Part shown: piece after piece, positions 18,845 through 28,310 of the stretch
Layout of the letters: each line of letters starts with the position of its first letter
Position numbering within the stretch: the first letter of the stretch is position 1
From: Clostridia bacterium
Lineage (GTDB): Bacteria; Bacillota; Clostridia; Oscillospirales; Acutalibacteraceae
Length of the DNA: 64,000 nucleotides
Assembly (NCBI GenBank): GCA_017513245.1
Contig: JAFXGK010000016.1
Location: 37,036 to 101,035, forward strand
Direction: 5' to 3'
Position numbers and translations under genes: made by a program
Notes under the pieces: model-generated
Database searches by the model: none
Seen by the model: only the letters and a program-made list of their open reading frames with translations
What the model was told of the DNA's origin: nothing

Positions 18845-20045
18845 ACAGATTTCTTCCCTTCTCTATTACCTCATCGTAAAGGCGAAGCACGTTTCTTTTG
18901 CCCTCTTCGTTTTGCTTGCAAAGGGTGTATCCGCCTGCGGTGTGGATTATTTCTATTTCAACAAACTTAGCCTGCATACCCGAAATAACGTATACGCCGG
19001 TCTTACCGTCGACAAATCGGACTGCTCGGTTGCTTACGCGAAGGCCCTCGTATTCGCCGGTTACAATGGTTAGCGGCAGGGTACGCACGGTTGCGAGGTC
19101 ACCGTTCATATTCTGGCAGGAAAAGACCATTAAAGCATCGCTCTTTTCGCCGAGATTGATTGCCGATACAGTAGCGGAAATCTCGCCTGCAGAGCGAAGG
19201 GTTGTCTTAAGTTTTACGGTATCGCCAACCTTAAAGGAGGCCGATTTTTCTAGCGGAACGACGCAAGCGACGTACCAGGTGTAATCGGAAACGATTTTTC
19301 CAACCGTCTTCTCGCTGACTTCAGCAGGCTCGAGTTCATTGAGCTTTTCGGGAGTAAGGGTAAGCACGTTTTGCGAGGTCAGCAGGGTTTCGTAGCCGTC
19401 GGCCGTTGATACGAAGTAGCCCGAAAGTGTTGAGCGAATGCTGCTTTTGGCCTTGGGAGCCGACACCTTAAGTGACTCGTATTTTGCATTGAGCGACGCC
19501 AAAACGGATGAAAAATCACTTTCCTCACCCGTGGCAATTTTCTTGCGGTTTAAAAGCTTTAAAAGTTCTTGCGATAGGGGCTCGCTTTCGGAAAAAACGC
19601 CGTTTCGGCAGGAGGCCGAAAGCAGTAGCAATGCTTCGTCGATTTTTCCGTTTAAAAGATCGAGGTCGACCGCGGAGGTATTGTTATACGCTTGAACCTC
19701 GGCTATGGAATCGATCTGTTTTTTCAGATTTCCAAGGTCGGTCTGCTGCTGGGCGCCGGCTTGGGTTTCGTAAATATCGGCAATTATGCCGTCTTTAGAT
19801 ACCTTTTCACCGTCGCCGACAACGAAGTATTTGACACCCGTTTCTTCTGAGTTTAGGAGCGTTTCGTTGCGGATTATGGTGCCGGTGGTATTAATGCCGT
19901 CAAACGACTCGTAATAGACGGCCGTACCGGTGGTGAGGGGCATAAATACCGACATCATTTGATGTATGAAGTAAACGAGAAATACGGCAACCAGTAAAAG
20001 GGTTACTATTCGAGAACCGCTTAAGCGGGTCTTTTTATCCTTCAT
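18822..20045 (-). CDS. HlyD-like membrane-anchored adaptor protein
   Basis: The 407-residue product has a short basic N-terminus, a single membrane helix (about residues 13-35) and an extracellular part. That part contains a biotinyl-lipoyl-like segment (VVGDGEKVSKDGIIADI), a helical hairpin and beta-barrel regions typical of HlyD/RND-type adaptors. Proteins of this type are often encoded beside sepF/yggS in Clostridia. No transporter is adjacent, so an efflux role is only by family resemblance and a cell-envelope or division role is equally possible. It overlaps miaA by 11 bases. Confidence 0.75.
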   Translation of the reverse strand: MKDKKTRLSGSRIVTLLLVAVFLVYFIHQMMSVFMPLTTGTAVYYESFDGINTTGTIIRNETLLNSEETGVKYFVVGDGEKVSKDGIIADIYETQAGAQQQTDLGNLKKQIDSIAEVQAYNNTSAVDLDLLNGKIDEALLLLSASCRNGVFSESEPLSQELLKLLNRKKIATGEESDFSSVLASLNAKYESLKVSAPKAKSSIRSTLSGYFVSTADGYETLLTSQNVLTLTPEKLNELEPAEVSEKTVGKIVSDYTWYVACVVPLEKSASFKVGDTVKLKTTLRSAGEISATVSAINLGEKSDALMVFSCQNMNGDLATVRTLPLTIVTGEYEGLRVSNRAVRFVDGKTGVYVISGMQAKFVEIEIIHTAGGYTLCKQNEEGKRNVLRLYDEVIEKGRNLYDGKIIR

Positions 20046-20979
20046 GTATCTGTCCCTCCTTAATAATTTTTATTGCCTCGTCGAGTACGCTGTCGCACTC
20101 GTCGGCATAAATCCAATTTATTCTCTCGTCGCGGCCAAACCAGGTTAACTGGCGCTTAGCATAGCGACGGGTTTCTCTCTTCAGTGTTTCTATTGCATCG
20201 GTAAGACCGCATTCACCGCTGAAAAACGGAAAAAACTCCTTATGGCCTATCGCCTGCCCTGCGCCCTTTCGTTCGGCGCCGTAGTTGCCTCTTGCCTCTT
20301 CAAGCAGGCCCTGCTCGAGCATAAGGTCAACGCGGCGATTAATACGGTCATAAAGCTTTTCACGGTCACGGTAGGTTATGCCGATAAGCAGTGTGTTATA
20401 GGGCGAAGGCTCGGTTTTTGAACGGGCGTTTTGCTCGGTTACGGTCTCGCCCGTTTGCAGGTATACCTCGAACGCACGGATGATGCGGCGGCGGTTGTTT
20501 GCGTGAAGTCGCGCTGCCGATTCGGGGTCGAATTCGGCAAGCTCACGCAGCATTTCTTCCCCACCCAGGAAGTCAAATTTTTCTTCGAGGCGAGCACGAA
20601 GCTCCTCATCCTTTTTTTCTTCCGTAAAGGCGATATTATCAACAAGTGAGTTTACATAAAGTCCGGTTCCTCCAACCAAAATAGGCTGATTTCCTCGGCT
20701 GTGTATATCATTTATTGCATCTTTAGCGAGGTTTACATAATCTGCAACCGAAAACTCCGAGCCAAGCGGTAAAAATTCCATAAGATGATGGGGCACGCCC
20801 TCTCTTTCCTCTGCCGTGGGAACGGCGGCAGCTATGGGCATACCCTTATATATCTGCATGGAATCGGCCGAAACTACCTCGCCGCCCAGTTCTTTTGCGA
20901 GGGCGACCGACAGGGCAGTTTTGCCCGAGGCGGTTGGGCCGACTATGGCGATAAGCGGAATTTTTTTGTGGTTGTTCAT
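20035..20979 (-). CDS. miaA: tRNA dimethylallyltransferase MiaA
   Basis: The 314-residue product begins MNNHKKIPLIAIVGPTASGKT with the P-loop at its N-terminus, then SADSMQIYKG and LVGGTGLYVNSL. It prenylates A37 of tRNAs that read codons starting with U, providing the substrate for MiaB encoded earlier in the same operon. I use the ATG at 20977-20979, which overlaps the mutL stop (TAATG). A frame reaching 21147 lies inside mutL and is spurious. The length matches the family. Confidence 0.95.
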   Translation of the reverse strand: MNNHKKIPLIAIVGPTASGKTALSVALAKELGGEVVSADSMQIYKGMPIAAAVPTAEEREGVPHHLMEFLPLGSEFSVADYVNLAKDAINDIHSRGNQPILVGGTGLYVNSLVDNIAFTEEKKDEELRARLEEKFDFLGGEEMLRELAEFDPESAARLHANNRRRIIRAFEVYLQTGETVTEQNARSKTEPSPYNTLLIGITYRDREKLYDRINRRVDLMLEQGLLEEARGNYGAERKGAGQAIGHKEFFPFFSGECGLTDAIETLKRETRRYAKRQLTWFGRDERINWIYADECDSVLDEAIKIIKEGQIHEG

Positions 20980-22901
20980 TACTGTATCCTGCCGAATTGT
21001 TTTTCTATTTCGCGTTTGGTAAGCTTCATCGCAACGGGACGGCCGTGCGGACAGTACATTATATCCTTTGACGAAAGTATCTGTTTCGCCAGTGAAGAAA
21101 GGTCGTACGCAGTCGAAAGGTTTCCTGCCTTTACGGCGCTGCGGCAAGCGACGATATGATAAATATCATCAAGACGCTCTACCTCGACCGCTCCGGTATC
21201 AGCAAGGCTTTGTGCGATTTCGGAGATTACCGATTTGATATCGCAATCAGCAAGCACCGAAGGAATTGCGGTTACCAGCACGTTGCCGCCGCCGAAATCT
21301 TCAACCTCGAAGCCCTGCTTTTCGAGCAAATCGAGGTTTTCGATTATGGCGGTATGCTCGTCGCCCGAAAGCGAAACTGCAACCGATGCGAGTAATGCCT
21401 GGGTTTGCGGTTTTACGGTTGATTTTAATTTTTCGAATATTATACGCTCGTGGGCTGCGTGCTTATCAATCAAATAGAGTGCATCCCCCATTTGAGCGAC
21501 TATGTAGGTGCCGAAAACCTCGCCGACGTATTTAATATCCTCGGTTATCGGTTTTTCCTGCGGCTCCGTCGAAGCAGGTGCCTTCACGGGTTCAGGCTTG
21601 TTTTCAGGTATGGTAGCCGGCTTTTCGGCCGGTTTATTGATTACGTTTTTAAAGAAATCTACGCCCGAATCAGCGAAAGACAACGGTTTTTCGGGTGGCG
21701 GCGTGATTTCGGTTTTAAAGGTGCGCTCGGGCTGCGCCGAAGGGGTCTGTGCCTTGGGGGCAGGGGTCGGTTCTGTGATAGGCGCAGACTTGGGAGCGGG
21801 TTGTGGTTTTGCGGTGGCCGTCGGCTCGTTAATGGCGGTTTGACGGAACTGCTCGACCGACATACGTTGGAAGCGCTGAGACTTATTATTTACTGTTATT
21901 TCAGGACGGGAATCGCCCTGCATAAGCGCGTTTTTCACTGCGTAGTAAATGGCGCTGAAAACTCTTTTTTCATCGGTAAAGCGCACCTCGGTTTTTGCGG
22001 GGTGAACGTTTACGTCAACCGTTTCAAACGGAACGGTAATATTAAGCACGCAGTACGGGAATTTTCCGACCATGGCGCTGTTTTTATAGGCTTGTTCGAG
22101 TGCGGCAAGCGCGGTGCCCGACTTTACGAGGCGACCGTTTAAGAAGAAATACTGGCCGTTGCGGTTGGGCTTGCAGTAAACGGGCTTGCAAACAAAGCCC
22201 GAAACACCTACGCCGTCTTGGTAATTTTCGGCAGGGATAAGACCTGCGTGAAAATCACGGCCCAGCACGGCATAAATCGCCGAGGAGAGCTTTCCGTCTC
22301 CGGCGGTATTGAGCGTCATTTTGCCGTCGCGGATGAATTTAAAGGCGATTTCAGGGTGCGAGAGGGCTATGCGGTCGATAATCTGCGCTACGGCGTTAGA
22401 TTCGGCCACGTCGGTCTTTAAAAATTTCATTCGGGCAGGGGTATTGTAAAAAAGGTCGCGCACGATGATGGTGGTGCCCTTGGGGCATCCTGCGTCACCA
22501 AAGGCCTCCTCTACCCCACCGCTTATTGCATAGCGGGTGCCTACGTCGCTGTCGGCTGTTGCCGTAAGCATCTCAACACGGGCCACCGAGGATACAGCGG
22601 CCAAGGCCTCGCCGCGGAAGCCGAGGGTGCCTATGGCAAAAAGGTCACGCTCGGTGCGAAGTTTGCTTGTTGCATGGCGCAAAAAGGCAGTTTTAACCTC
22701 GTCACGGTCGATACCGCAGCCGTTATCGGTAACGCGCATATAGGTAACTCCGCCACGCTGAATTTCAACCGTTACGGTTGTGGAACCTGCATCTATTGAG
22801 TTTTCTACCAGTTCTTTTATTACCGAGGAAGGGCGTTCTACGACCTCACCTGCGGCAATAAGCTCGGCCACCTGACGCGGAAGCACGTTTATCTTTGCCA
22901 T
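20979..22901 (-). CDS. mutL: DNA mismatch repair protein MutL
   Basis: The 640-residue product has the GHKL ATPase domain (VIKELVENSIDAG, DNGCGI, GFRGEALAA). A long Pro/Ala/Thr-rich linker spans roughly residues 340-460. The C-terminal dimerisation domain keeps the endonuclease motif DKHAAHERIIFE, so this is a nicking-type MutL. The start at 22901 (MAKINVLPRQVAELIAAGE) fits the family; the extra 22 codons upstream do not. It follows mutS by 17 bases and is coupled to miaA. Confidence 0.96.
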   Translation of the reverse strand: MAKINVLPRQVAELIAAGEVVERPSSVIKELVENSIDAGSTTVTVEIQRGGVTYMRVTDNGCGIDRDEVKTAFLRHATSKLRTERDLFAIGTLGFRGEALAAVSSVARVEMLTATADSDVGTRYAISGGVEEAFGDAGCPKGTTIIVRDLFYNTPARMKFLKTDVAESNAVAQIIDRIALSHPEIAFKFIRDGKMTLNTAGDGKLSSAIYAVLGRDFHAGLIPAENYQDGVGVSGFVCKPVYCKPNRNGQYFFLNGRLVKSGTALAALEQAYKNSAMVGKFPYCVLNITVPFETVDVNVHPAKTEVRFTDEKRVFSAIYYAVKNALMQGDSRPEITVNNKSQRFQRMSVEQFRQTAINEPTATAKPQPAPKSAPITEPTPAPKAQTPSAQPERTFKTEITPPPEKPLSFADSGVDFFKNVINKPAEKPATIPENKPEPVKAPASTEPQEKPITEDIKYVGEVFGTYIVAQMGDALYLIDKHAAHERIIFEKLKSTVKPQTQALLASVAVSLSGDEHTAIIENLDLLEKQGFEVEDFGGGNVLVTAIPSVLADCDIKSVISEIAQSLADTGAVEVERLDDIYHIVACRSAVKAGNLSTAYDLSSLAKQILSSKDIMYCPHGRPVAMKLTKREIEKQFGRIQ

Positions 22902-22918
22902 TTTTGCACCTGCCTTTT

Positions 22919-25516
22919 TTAAAGCTTTTTGGCCTTGTCGGCAAGGTCGCTTAACATACTCATACATTCTATCGGTGTGAGTGTGTTTACGTCGACCGCC
23001 TTAAGGTCACTTAAAATATCGGTTGCTCCCTGCATTTCAAGCGGCAGGAAGGCATCGTTTTTCAGGTTTTCGCGTGTTACGGTTACACCGTCATTTAAAA
23101 CCTCTTTAAGCACGGCCTTGGCGCGGGTAATTACCCTTTCGGGGATACCCGAAAGCGCCGCTACCTCAATACCGTAGCTATCGTCTGCACCGCCGCGAAC
23201 AATACGGCGCAGGAAGGTTATATCGTCGCCGCGTTTTTTAACGGCTATGTTGTAGTTCTTTATACCCTTTATCTCGTTTTCAAGTTGGATAAGCTCGTGA
23301 TAATGGGTTGCAAATAGGGTCTTTGCGCCGATACGGCGTGTATCGGCAACGTATTCGAGCACGGCGCGCGCGATTGACATACCGTCAAATGTCGCGGTGC
23401 CTCGGCCGATTTCATCGAAGATTATAAGGCTTTGACGTGTGGCATTTTTAAGAATATAGGCCACCTCGCTCATCTCAACCATAAAGGTGGACTGACCCAT
23501 AGATAGGTCATCGGATGCGCCCACACGGGTGAATATGGCGTCGACAATGCCGATATTGGCGGCCTGAGCCGGAACAAAGCTGCCTATTTGGGCCATAAGA
23601 GTAATTATTGCTACCTGACGCATATAGGTCGATTTACCTGCCATATTGGGACCGGTAATGAGAGCGCAACGGTTATCGCCGCGGTCAAGCAGCGTATCGT
23701 TGGATACGAAGGGGGTCTTTATTACCTGCTCGACAACGGGATGTCGGCCACCGGTAATAGAAATTACTCCGTCGGTATTTATTTTTGGGCAGCAGTAGGA
23801 ATTGACCGTTGCCACGTTAGCAAACGAACAAAGCACGTCGAGCGTGGCAATGGCATTTGCAGTGGTCTGAACACGCACGAGTTCGGCTGCTACACGCTTG
23901 CGAATTTCATCGAAGATGTTAAATTCGAGGGTTTTAACGCGGTCCTTGGCGCCCAAAATTTTGCCTTCAAGGGCCTTAAGCTCATCGGTTATGAAACGCT
24001 CGCCGTTTGTGAGAGTTTGCCTTCTCATATAGTCCTCGGGGATGCGGTCGAGATAGGAATTCGACACCTCGATATAATAGCCGAAGACCTTGTTATAGCG
24101 GATGCGCAGGTTTTTAATACCCGTGCGCTCTCGCTCACGCGATTCGATGTTGGATATGTACTGTGCGCCGTTTTCGATTATCGAGCGCAGTTCATCGACC
24201 TCGCTGTTATAGCCTGCTTTGATTATGCCGCCCTCGCGAACGATTGCCGGAGCCTCGGGGTCAATGGCCTCGTCGACAAGGTTTTTGATATCCTCAAGGG
24301 TATCAAGACGGGCGTTAATATCGAGCAACAGTCGGCTGTGGGAAGCCGAAAGCACCTCTTTAATAGCGGGAAAATGCGCAGCTGCATCGGCAAGGCCTAA
24401 AAGTTCCTTGCCGCTGGCCGTTCCGTAAACGATGCGCGAAATAAGGCGCTCCATATCCTTAATGCCGGTGATATACTCGGTAAGCTCGCCGAGCATCAGC
24501 ACGTTGCCGACAAGCTCGTCCACCGCGTTGTGGCGTGCGGTAATTTCGGTAACGTTAAGCAACGGCTGCTCAAGCCAGCCGCGAATAAGGCGCTTGCCCA
24601 TTGCGGTTTTGGTTTTATCGAGCACGCCCAAGAGCGAACCTTTTTTAGATTTACCGCGCATTGTTTCGAAGAGTTCGAGATTGCGGATGGCCGAAATATC
24701 AAGCTTCATATACTGCGACTGGGAGTATACGTTAAGCTTGGTTACGGCCGAAACGTTGGTAAATCGGGTTCTATAGAGATAGCCGAGGGTTGCTCCTGCG
24801 GCAGAAACCGCTGCAGAAGCCCTTTCGAGGCTTAAATTTTCTACGCTGTTGACCTTAAAGTGCTCGCAAAGCAGGTTCTCGCAATGGTCGGTTGCGAAGG
24901 AGTCGGCCTCAAGCGAGGTAAGCATAGCGTTTACACGCTCGGTTATATAGTCACGAAGAACTGTATGGGTATCGAGTGTGCCGAGGCAGAGCACTTCCTT
25001 AGGGGAGAAGCGACCAATCTCATCACAGACGCGCTCGTCAAGGTTGTCGCCTGCGAGCTCGGTTACGTTCATTGAGCCGGTTGAAATATCGGTGAAGCAT
25101 ACGCCTGCCGAGGTATCTGAGAAGGATACAGCACACAGGTAGTTGTTCTTCGATTCGTCGAGCATACTCTCCTCGGTTACGGTACCGGGGGTTATTACCC
25201 TTACGATGTCACGCTTAACAAGACCCTTCGCCGTAGCGGGGTCTTCTACCTGCTCGCAGATGGCAATTTTATAGCCTTTTTCTACGAGTCGAGCGATATA
25301 TGATTCACAGCTGTGGTAGGGCACGCCGCACATCGGCGCGCGCTCCTCTTGGCCGCAATCTCTGCCCGTGAGGACTATTTCGAGTTCTTCGGAGACGAGT
25401 TTTGCATCGTCGAAGAACATCTCGTAAAAGTCGCCCAAGCGGAAGAACAGAATAGAATCTTTATTTTGCTCTTTGATATCGAGATATTGGCGCATCATTG
25501 GTGATAACTGGCCCAA
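22919..25516 (-). CDS. mutS: DNA mismatch repair protein MutS
   Basis: The 865-residue product has the mismatch-binding Phe-X-Glu (GDFYEMF near residue 30), connector and lever domains. Its ATPase carries Walker A GPNMAGKSTYMRQV, IFDEIGRGT and TLFATHYHEL. It recognises mispairs and recruits MutL, the next gene. Length and all motifs are intact. It follows the ylbF gene by 32 bases in the miaB-to-sepF operon. Confidence 0.97.
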   Translation of the reverse strand: MGQLSPMMRQYLDIKEQNKDSILFFRLGDFYEMFFDDAKLVSEELEIVLTGRDCGQEERAPMCGVPYHSCESYIARLVEKGYKIAICEQVEDPATAKGLVKRDIVRVITPGTVTEESMLDESKNNYLCAVSFSDTSAGVCFTDISTGSMNVTELAGDNLDERVCDEIGRFSPKEVLCLGTLDTHTVLRDYITERVNAMLTSLEADSFATDHCENLLCEHFKVNSVENLSLERASAAVSAAGATLGYLYRTRFTNVSAVTKLNVYSQSQYMKLDISAIRNLELFETMRGKSKKGSLLGVLDKTKTAMGKRLIRGWLEQPLLNVTEITARHNAVDELVGNVLMLGELTEYITGIKDMERLISRIVYGTASGKELLGLADAAAHFPAIKEVLSASHSRLLLDINARLDTLEDIKNLVDEAIDPEAPAIVREGGIIKAGYNSEVDELRSIIENGAQYISNIESRERERTGIKNLRIRYNKVFGYYIEVSNSYLDRIPEDYMRRQTLTNGERFITDELKALEGKILGAKDRVKTLEFNIFDEIRKRVAAELVRVQTTANAIATLDVLCSFANVATVNSYCCPKINTDGVISITGGRHPVVEQVIKTPFVSNDTLLDRGDNRCALITGPNMAGKSTYMRQVAIITLMAQIGSFVPAQAANIGIVDAIFTRVGASDDLSMGQSTFMVEMSEVAYILKNATRQSLIIFDEIGRGTATFDGMSIARAVLEYVADTRRIGAKTLFATHYHELIQLENEIKGIKNYNIAVKKRGDDITFLRRIVRGGADDSYGIEVAALSGIPERVITRAKAVLKEVLNDGVTVTRENLKNDAFLPLEMQGATDILSDLKAVDVNTLTPIECMSMLSDLADKAKKL

Positions 25517-25548
25517 AATTTACACTCCCCTAAAGTGAAATCAGTTTT

Positions 25549-25956
25549 TTAGTGGCAACCACCACAGGTAGCACAGCTGCCGGTGCAGCCCGATGCGTGG
25601 GGGTCGCAGGTGGCCGGATCGGCACCCTCAAGCGACATGGTGATTATCATGTTAACGTCGTTTACGAGCTCGTCGAGCGCACCCTTGGCGTTGTTGTAGT
25701 TGGTCATGGTTTCGCTCTTCATAATCTCACCGTAGAGGTTGCGGAGCTTTTCGTTGTATTCGCGTACGCGCTCGTCGCTCTTTTCTTCGCTGGAAAGCTC
25801 ACGCTCAAGCGACATACGAATAAGGTTGAATTCGCCTATCTGGGTCTGAAGCTTTTCGTCGGCGTCGTTGGCCGACTTGGCTGCAACGTATGCTGCGTAT
25901 CTTTCGTCAGCCTGGATGGCTGCGCCTAACTGTCTTGCAATTTCTACTGCGTTCAT
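25549..25956 (-). CDS. ylbF: YlbF/RicF-family protein with cysteine-rich tail
   Basis: The 135-residue helical protein begins MNAVEIARQLGAAIQADERY and matches the YlbF/YmcA family. Its last 20 residues carry five cysteines and two histidines (CDPHASGC, CATCGGCH). In Bacillus, YlbF (RicF) with YmcA (RicA) and YaaT (RicT) forms a complex holding [4Fe-4S] clusters that affects RNase Y and sporulation. The tail fits a cluster-binding role. It lies between miaB, itself a cluster enzyme, and mutS. Its partners are not in the window. Confidence 0.85.
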   Translation of the reverse strand: MNAVEIARQLGAAIQADERYAAYVAAKSANDADEKLQTQIGEFNLIRMSLERELSSEEKSDERVREYNEKLRNLYGEIMKSETMTNYNNAKGALDELVNDVNMIITMSLEGADPATCDPHASGCTGSCATCGGCH

Positions 25957-25968
25957 TTTTTATTCTCC

Positions 25969-27375
25969 TTAATCTATTATCGTGCCGCAAAGCACGTTTG
26001 TTAACTCGTTTACACGGACCAAAAAGTAGCGTCCGTAGGCGGAAGCGTCGGCTTCAAACTCGATTACGACGTTGCCGTCGGTTCGGCCCGACATACGACC
26101 GGGAACTCTTCCCTCGCCGTCGCACAGTACGCGATAGGTTTTTCCAACCATTTCGCCGTAGCCCTTGCGGGAAATTTCTTCCTGTGCTTTTAGCAGCTCC
26201 GTGAACCATTTGCCCTTTTCTTCACGAGAAATGGGGTCCTCCATAATCGCGGCGGGAGTCCCCTCGCGTTTGGAGTAAATAAAGGTAAACAGCGAGGTAA
26301 AGCCAACGCGCTTTATTACCTTTACGGTTTCACAGAAGTCATCATACGTTTCGCCCGGGAAGCCGACGATGATATCACTGGTGAGCGTAATATCCGGCAT
26401 CTTTTCGCGAGCGTAATCAATTAAATGCAGATATCTTTCGATGTCGTAGTGGCGGTTCATAATCTTAAGTATTCGATTGCTGCCGCTCTGCATGGGCAGA
26501 TGAAGCTGGTGACAAACCTTTTTGCACTCGGCCATTGTGTCTAACAGTTCCTCGGTGCAATCCTTGGGGTGCGAGGTCATAAACCGAATTTTAAAATCGC
26601 CCTCAATATCGTTTATCATACGGATAAGCTTTGCGAAATTAACTCCGTGCGCTTCGCCCTTGCCGTAGGAATTTACGTTTTGGCCGAGGAGTGTTATTTC
26701 CTTAAAGCCCATTGCCACCATCTCACGTGCCTCGGCTATAATCTCTTCGGGAGCACGGGATCGTTCTCGTCCGCGAACGTAGGGCACTATACAGTATGTA
26801 CAGAAATTGTTGCAACCGTACATAATCGGGAGCCAGCCTTTAAGGTCGCCGTCGCGGCTGACGGGCCCGCCCTCGACGATTTCCTTTTGGTCGGTTTCGA
26901 TGTTAAATACCCTTTTTTTGCCCATAAGCAGGTTATATATAAACTCGGGCAGACGGTACGTAACGTGGGTGCCGAAGAGAATATCGACGTATGGATAGCT
27001 CTTTTTTATTCGGTCGGCCACAGACTGCTGCTGAACCATACAGCCGCAGATTGCGATTATCATTCCCGGACGACGGCGCTTAAGATGCTTAAGGGCGCCG
27101 AGGTTGCCGTATACCCTGGCTTCGGCATGCTCGCGTACGGCGCAGGTGTTAAAGAGAACGAAATCGGCTTCTTCTGAATTCTCGGTTAAAAGGTAGCCCA
27201 TTTTAAGCAGCATTCCCTTGATATGTTCGCTGTCGCTGACGTTTTGCTGGCATCCGTAGGTTTCCACGCAGGCCTTGGGAGGTTCAACGTAGGTCGCCTT
27301 TATAATATCGGCAACCCGCTCCGCAAAAGCCAACTGCTCGTCCATTAGAGGCGAGGCACTTTTTTGCAAATTCAA
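25969..27375 (-). CDS. miaB: tRNA-2-methylthio-N6-dimethylallyladenosine synthase MiaB
   Basis: The 468-residue product has the N-terminal methylthiotransferase domain with three cluster cysteines (ETYGCQQN, FNTCAVRE, CGCMVQQ), the radical SAM motif YGCNNFCTYCIVP and a C-terminal TRAM domain. It methylthiolates i6A37 produced by MiaA, whose gene is in the same operon. The start is TTG, eight bases after AGGAG; an ATG closer to that site is out of frame. A consensus promoter lies at 27411-27439. Confidence 0.95.
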   Translation of the reverse strand: MNLQKSASPLMDEQLAFAERVADIIKATYVEPPKACVETYGCQQNVSDSEHIKGMLLKMGYLLTENSEEADFVLFNTCAVREHAEARVYGNLGALKHLKRRRPGMIIAICGCMVQQQSVADRIKKSYPYVDILFGTHVTYRLPEFIYNLLMGKKRVFNIETDQKEIVEGGPVSRDGDLKGWLPIMYGCNNFCTYCIVPYVRGRERSRAPEEIIAEAREMVAMGFKEITLLGQNVNSYGKGEAHGVNFAKLIRMINDIEGDFKIRFMTSHPKDCTEELLDTMAECKKVCHQLHLPMQSGSNRILKIMNRHYDIERYLHLIDYAREKMPDITLTSDIIVGFPGETYDDFCETVKVIKRVGFTSLFTFIYSKREGTPAAIMEDPISREEKGKWFTELLKAQEEISRKGYGEMVGKTYRVLCDGEGRVPGRMSGRTDGNVVIEFEADASAYGRYFLVRVNELTNVLCGTIID

Positions 27376-27410
27376 ACTGCATTCTCCTAGTAGATATATA
27401 TATTCAATTT

Positions 27411-27439
27411 ATTATAACTCAAAAGATATATATCTTCAA
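27411..27439 (-). promoter_or_regulatory. Promoter for miaB-ylbF-mutS-mutL-miaA operon
   Basis: Minus-strand TTGAAG (27434-27439) and TATAAT (27411-27416) have 17 bases between them. The -10 box is about 35 bases before the miaB start. Confidence 0.72.
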
Positions 27440-27441
27440 GT

Positions 27442-27479
27442 ATAAAATAATACCAAACCGATAATTTCGGCTTGGTATT
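27442..27479 (-). terminator. Terminator after amidase gene
   Basis: AATACCAAACCGA (27449-27461) pairs, with one mismatch, with TCGGCTTGGTATT (27467-27479). On the minus strand it is followed by TTTATA, a weak T tract. It sits directly after the amidase stop. Confidence 0.65.
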
Positions 27480-27482
27480 TTC

Positions 27483-28229
27483 TTAAACAATTTCAATGAA
27501 ATCTTTGCTCATATAGCCCTCAAGTTCGCCGTACTTTACTACGTACCAATCGGGCACCTCGGCGTATATCGTAACGGTCGCGCCGTTTGGTGCGCTGCCG
27601 ATGACCTGCGAGTAGATATCAGGGTCAACGCGGATATTGACGGAGCCTCCGCCCGGAGTGCGCACAACGCCTCTTTTTACGGTTTGCGGCATATTAAACG
27701 GAATGCCGAAAAATTCTGCTAAGGATAGCACCGTATACCGCGCGATTGTATCGATATTCGCGCGTATCCAGGCGGCATCGTCATAGTTATCATGAAAGGC
27801 GTACTCAATAAGCACCGAGGGGGCTCGGGTGCGAACAACCTCGCCGAGTGAGGTTGTGGGAACCGTGCGCACCCGCAACGAGTCGGGGTATATTAGGCGC
27901 ATATTATCGGCTATGATTTCGGCCGCTTGTCGACCACGCGTGCTTTGAGGGTAAAAGTAGACCTCTACTCCCCTGTTTTGACCTGAATTTTGCGGCGCAG
28001 AAGCGTTTGAATGGAGGGCAAGGTGCAGGTCGTAATTACCTGCGTTTGACTGCGCTATCGAGCTTGCCGCCGTCATTTCGGGTGTGTTTCGGGTGTAGCC
28101 TATACCGCTGGCGTTTAGGTATGGAATCATGGCGTCGGCTATTAAATTCATATAGTATTCTTCACTTCCCGAACCGTCGACATAAGGGTTAAATTCTTGG
28201 GTTGAGGGGCTTAAATAGATGGTTGGCAT
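27483..28229 (-). CDS. N-acetylmuramoyl-L-alanine amidase with SH3b domain
   Basis: The 248-residue product starts MPTIYLSPSTQEFNPYVDG and has an Amidase_3-type catalytic domain. Likely metal and catalytic residues lie in SEEYYMN, HLALHSNAS and SVLIEYAFHDN. A C-terminal bacterial SH3 domain (about 190-248) should bind cell wall. The usual first zinc-ligand motif HGG is not visible, as in some phage-like relatives. There is no signal peptide, so export may use holin-like or non-classical routes, or the protein may be released on lysis. The start at 28229 has AAAGGAG; a longer frame runs through the upstream terminator and is rejected. Confidence 0.85.
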   Translation of the reverse strand: MPTIYLSPSTQEFNPYVDGSGSEEYYMNLIADAMIPYLNASGIGYTRNTPEMTAASSIAQSNAGNYDLHLALHSNASAPQNSGQNRGVEVYFYPQSTRGRQAAEIIADNMRLIYPDSLRVRTVPTTSLGEVVRTRAPSVLIEYAFHDNYDDAAWIRANIDTIARYTVLSLAEFFGIPFNMPQTVKRGVVRTPGGGSVNIRVDPDIYSQVIGSAPNGATVTIYAEVPDWYVVKYGELEGYMSKDFIEIV

Positions 28230-28265
28230 AGTATCGCTCCTTTCGGTAAATTTTATGACGGAAGC

Positions 28266-28299
28266 GATAAAAAAAGCACCGCCACAAGCGTGACGGTGC
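28266..28299 (-). terminator. Terminator after metallophosphoesterase gene
   Basis: GCACCGCCAC (28276-28285) and GTGACGGTGC (28290-28299) form a ten-pair stem with one wobble and a four-base loop. On the minus strand it is followed by seven T residues. Confidence 0.88.
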
Positions 28300-28310
28300 A
28301 TAGCAAATTT

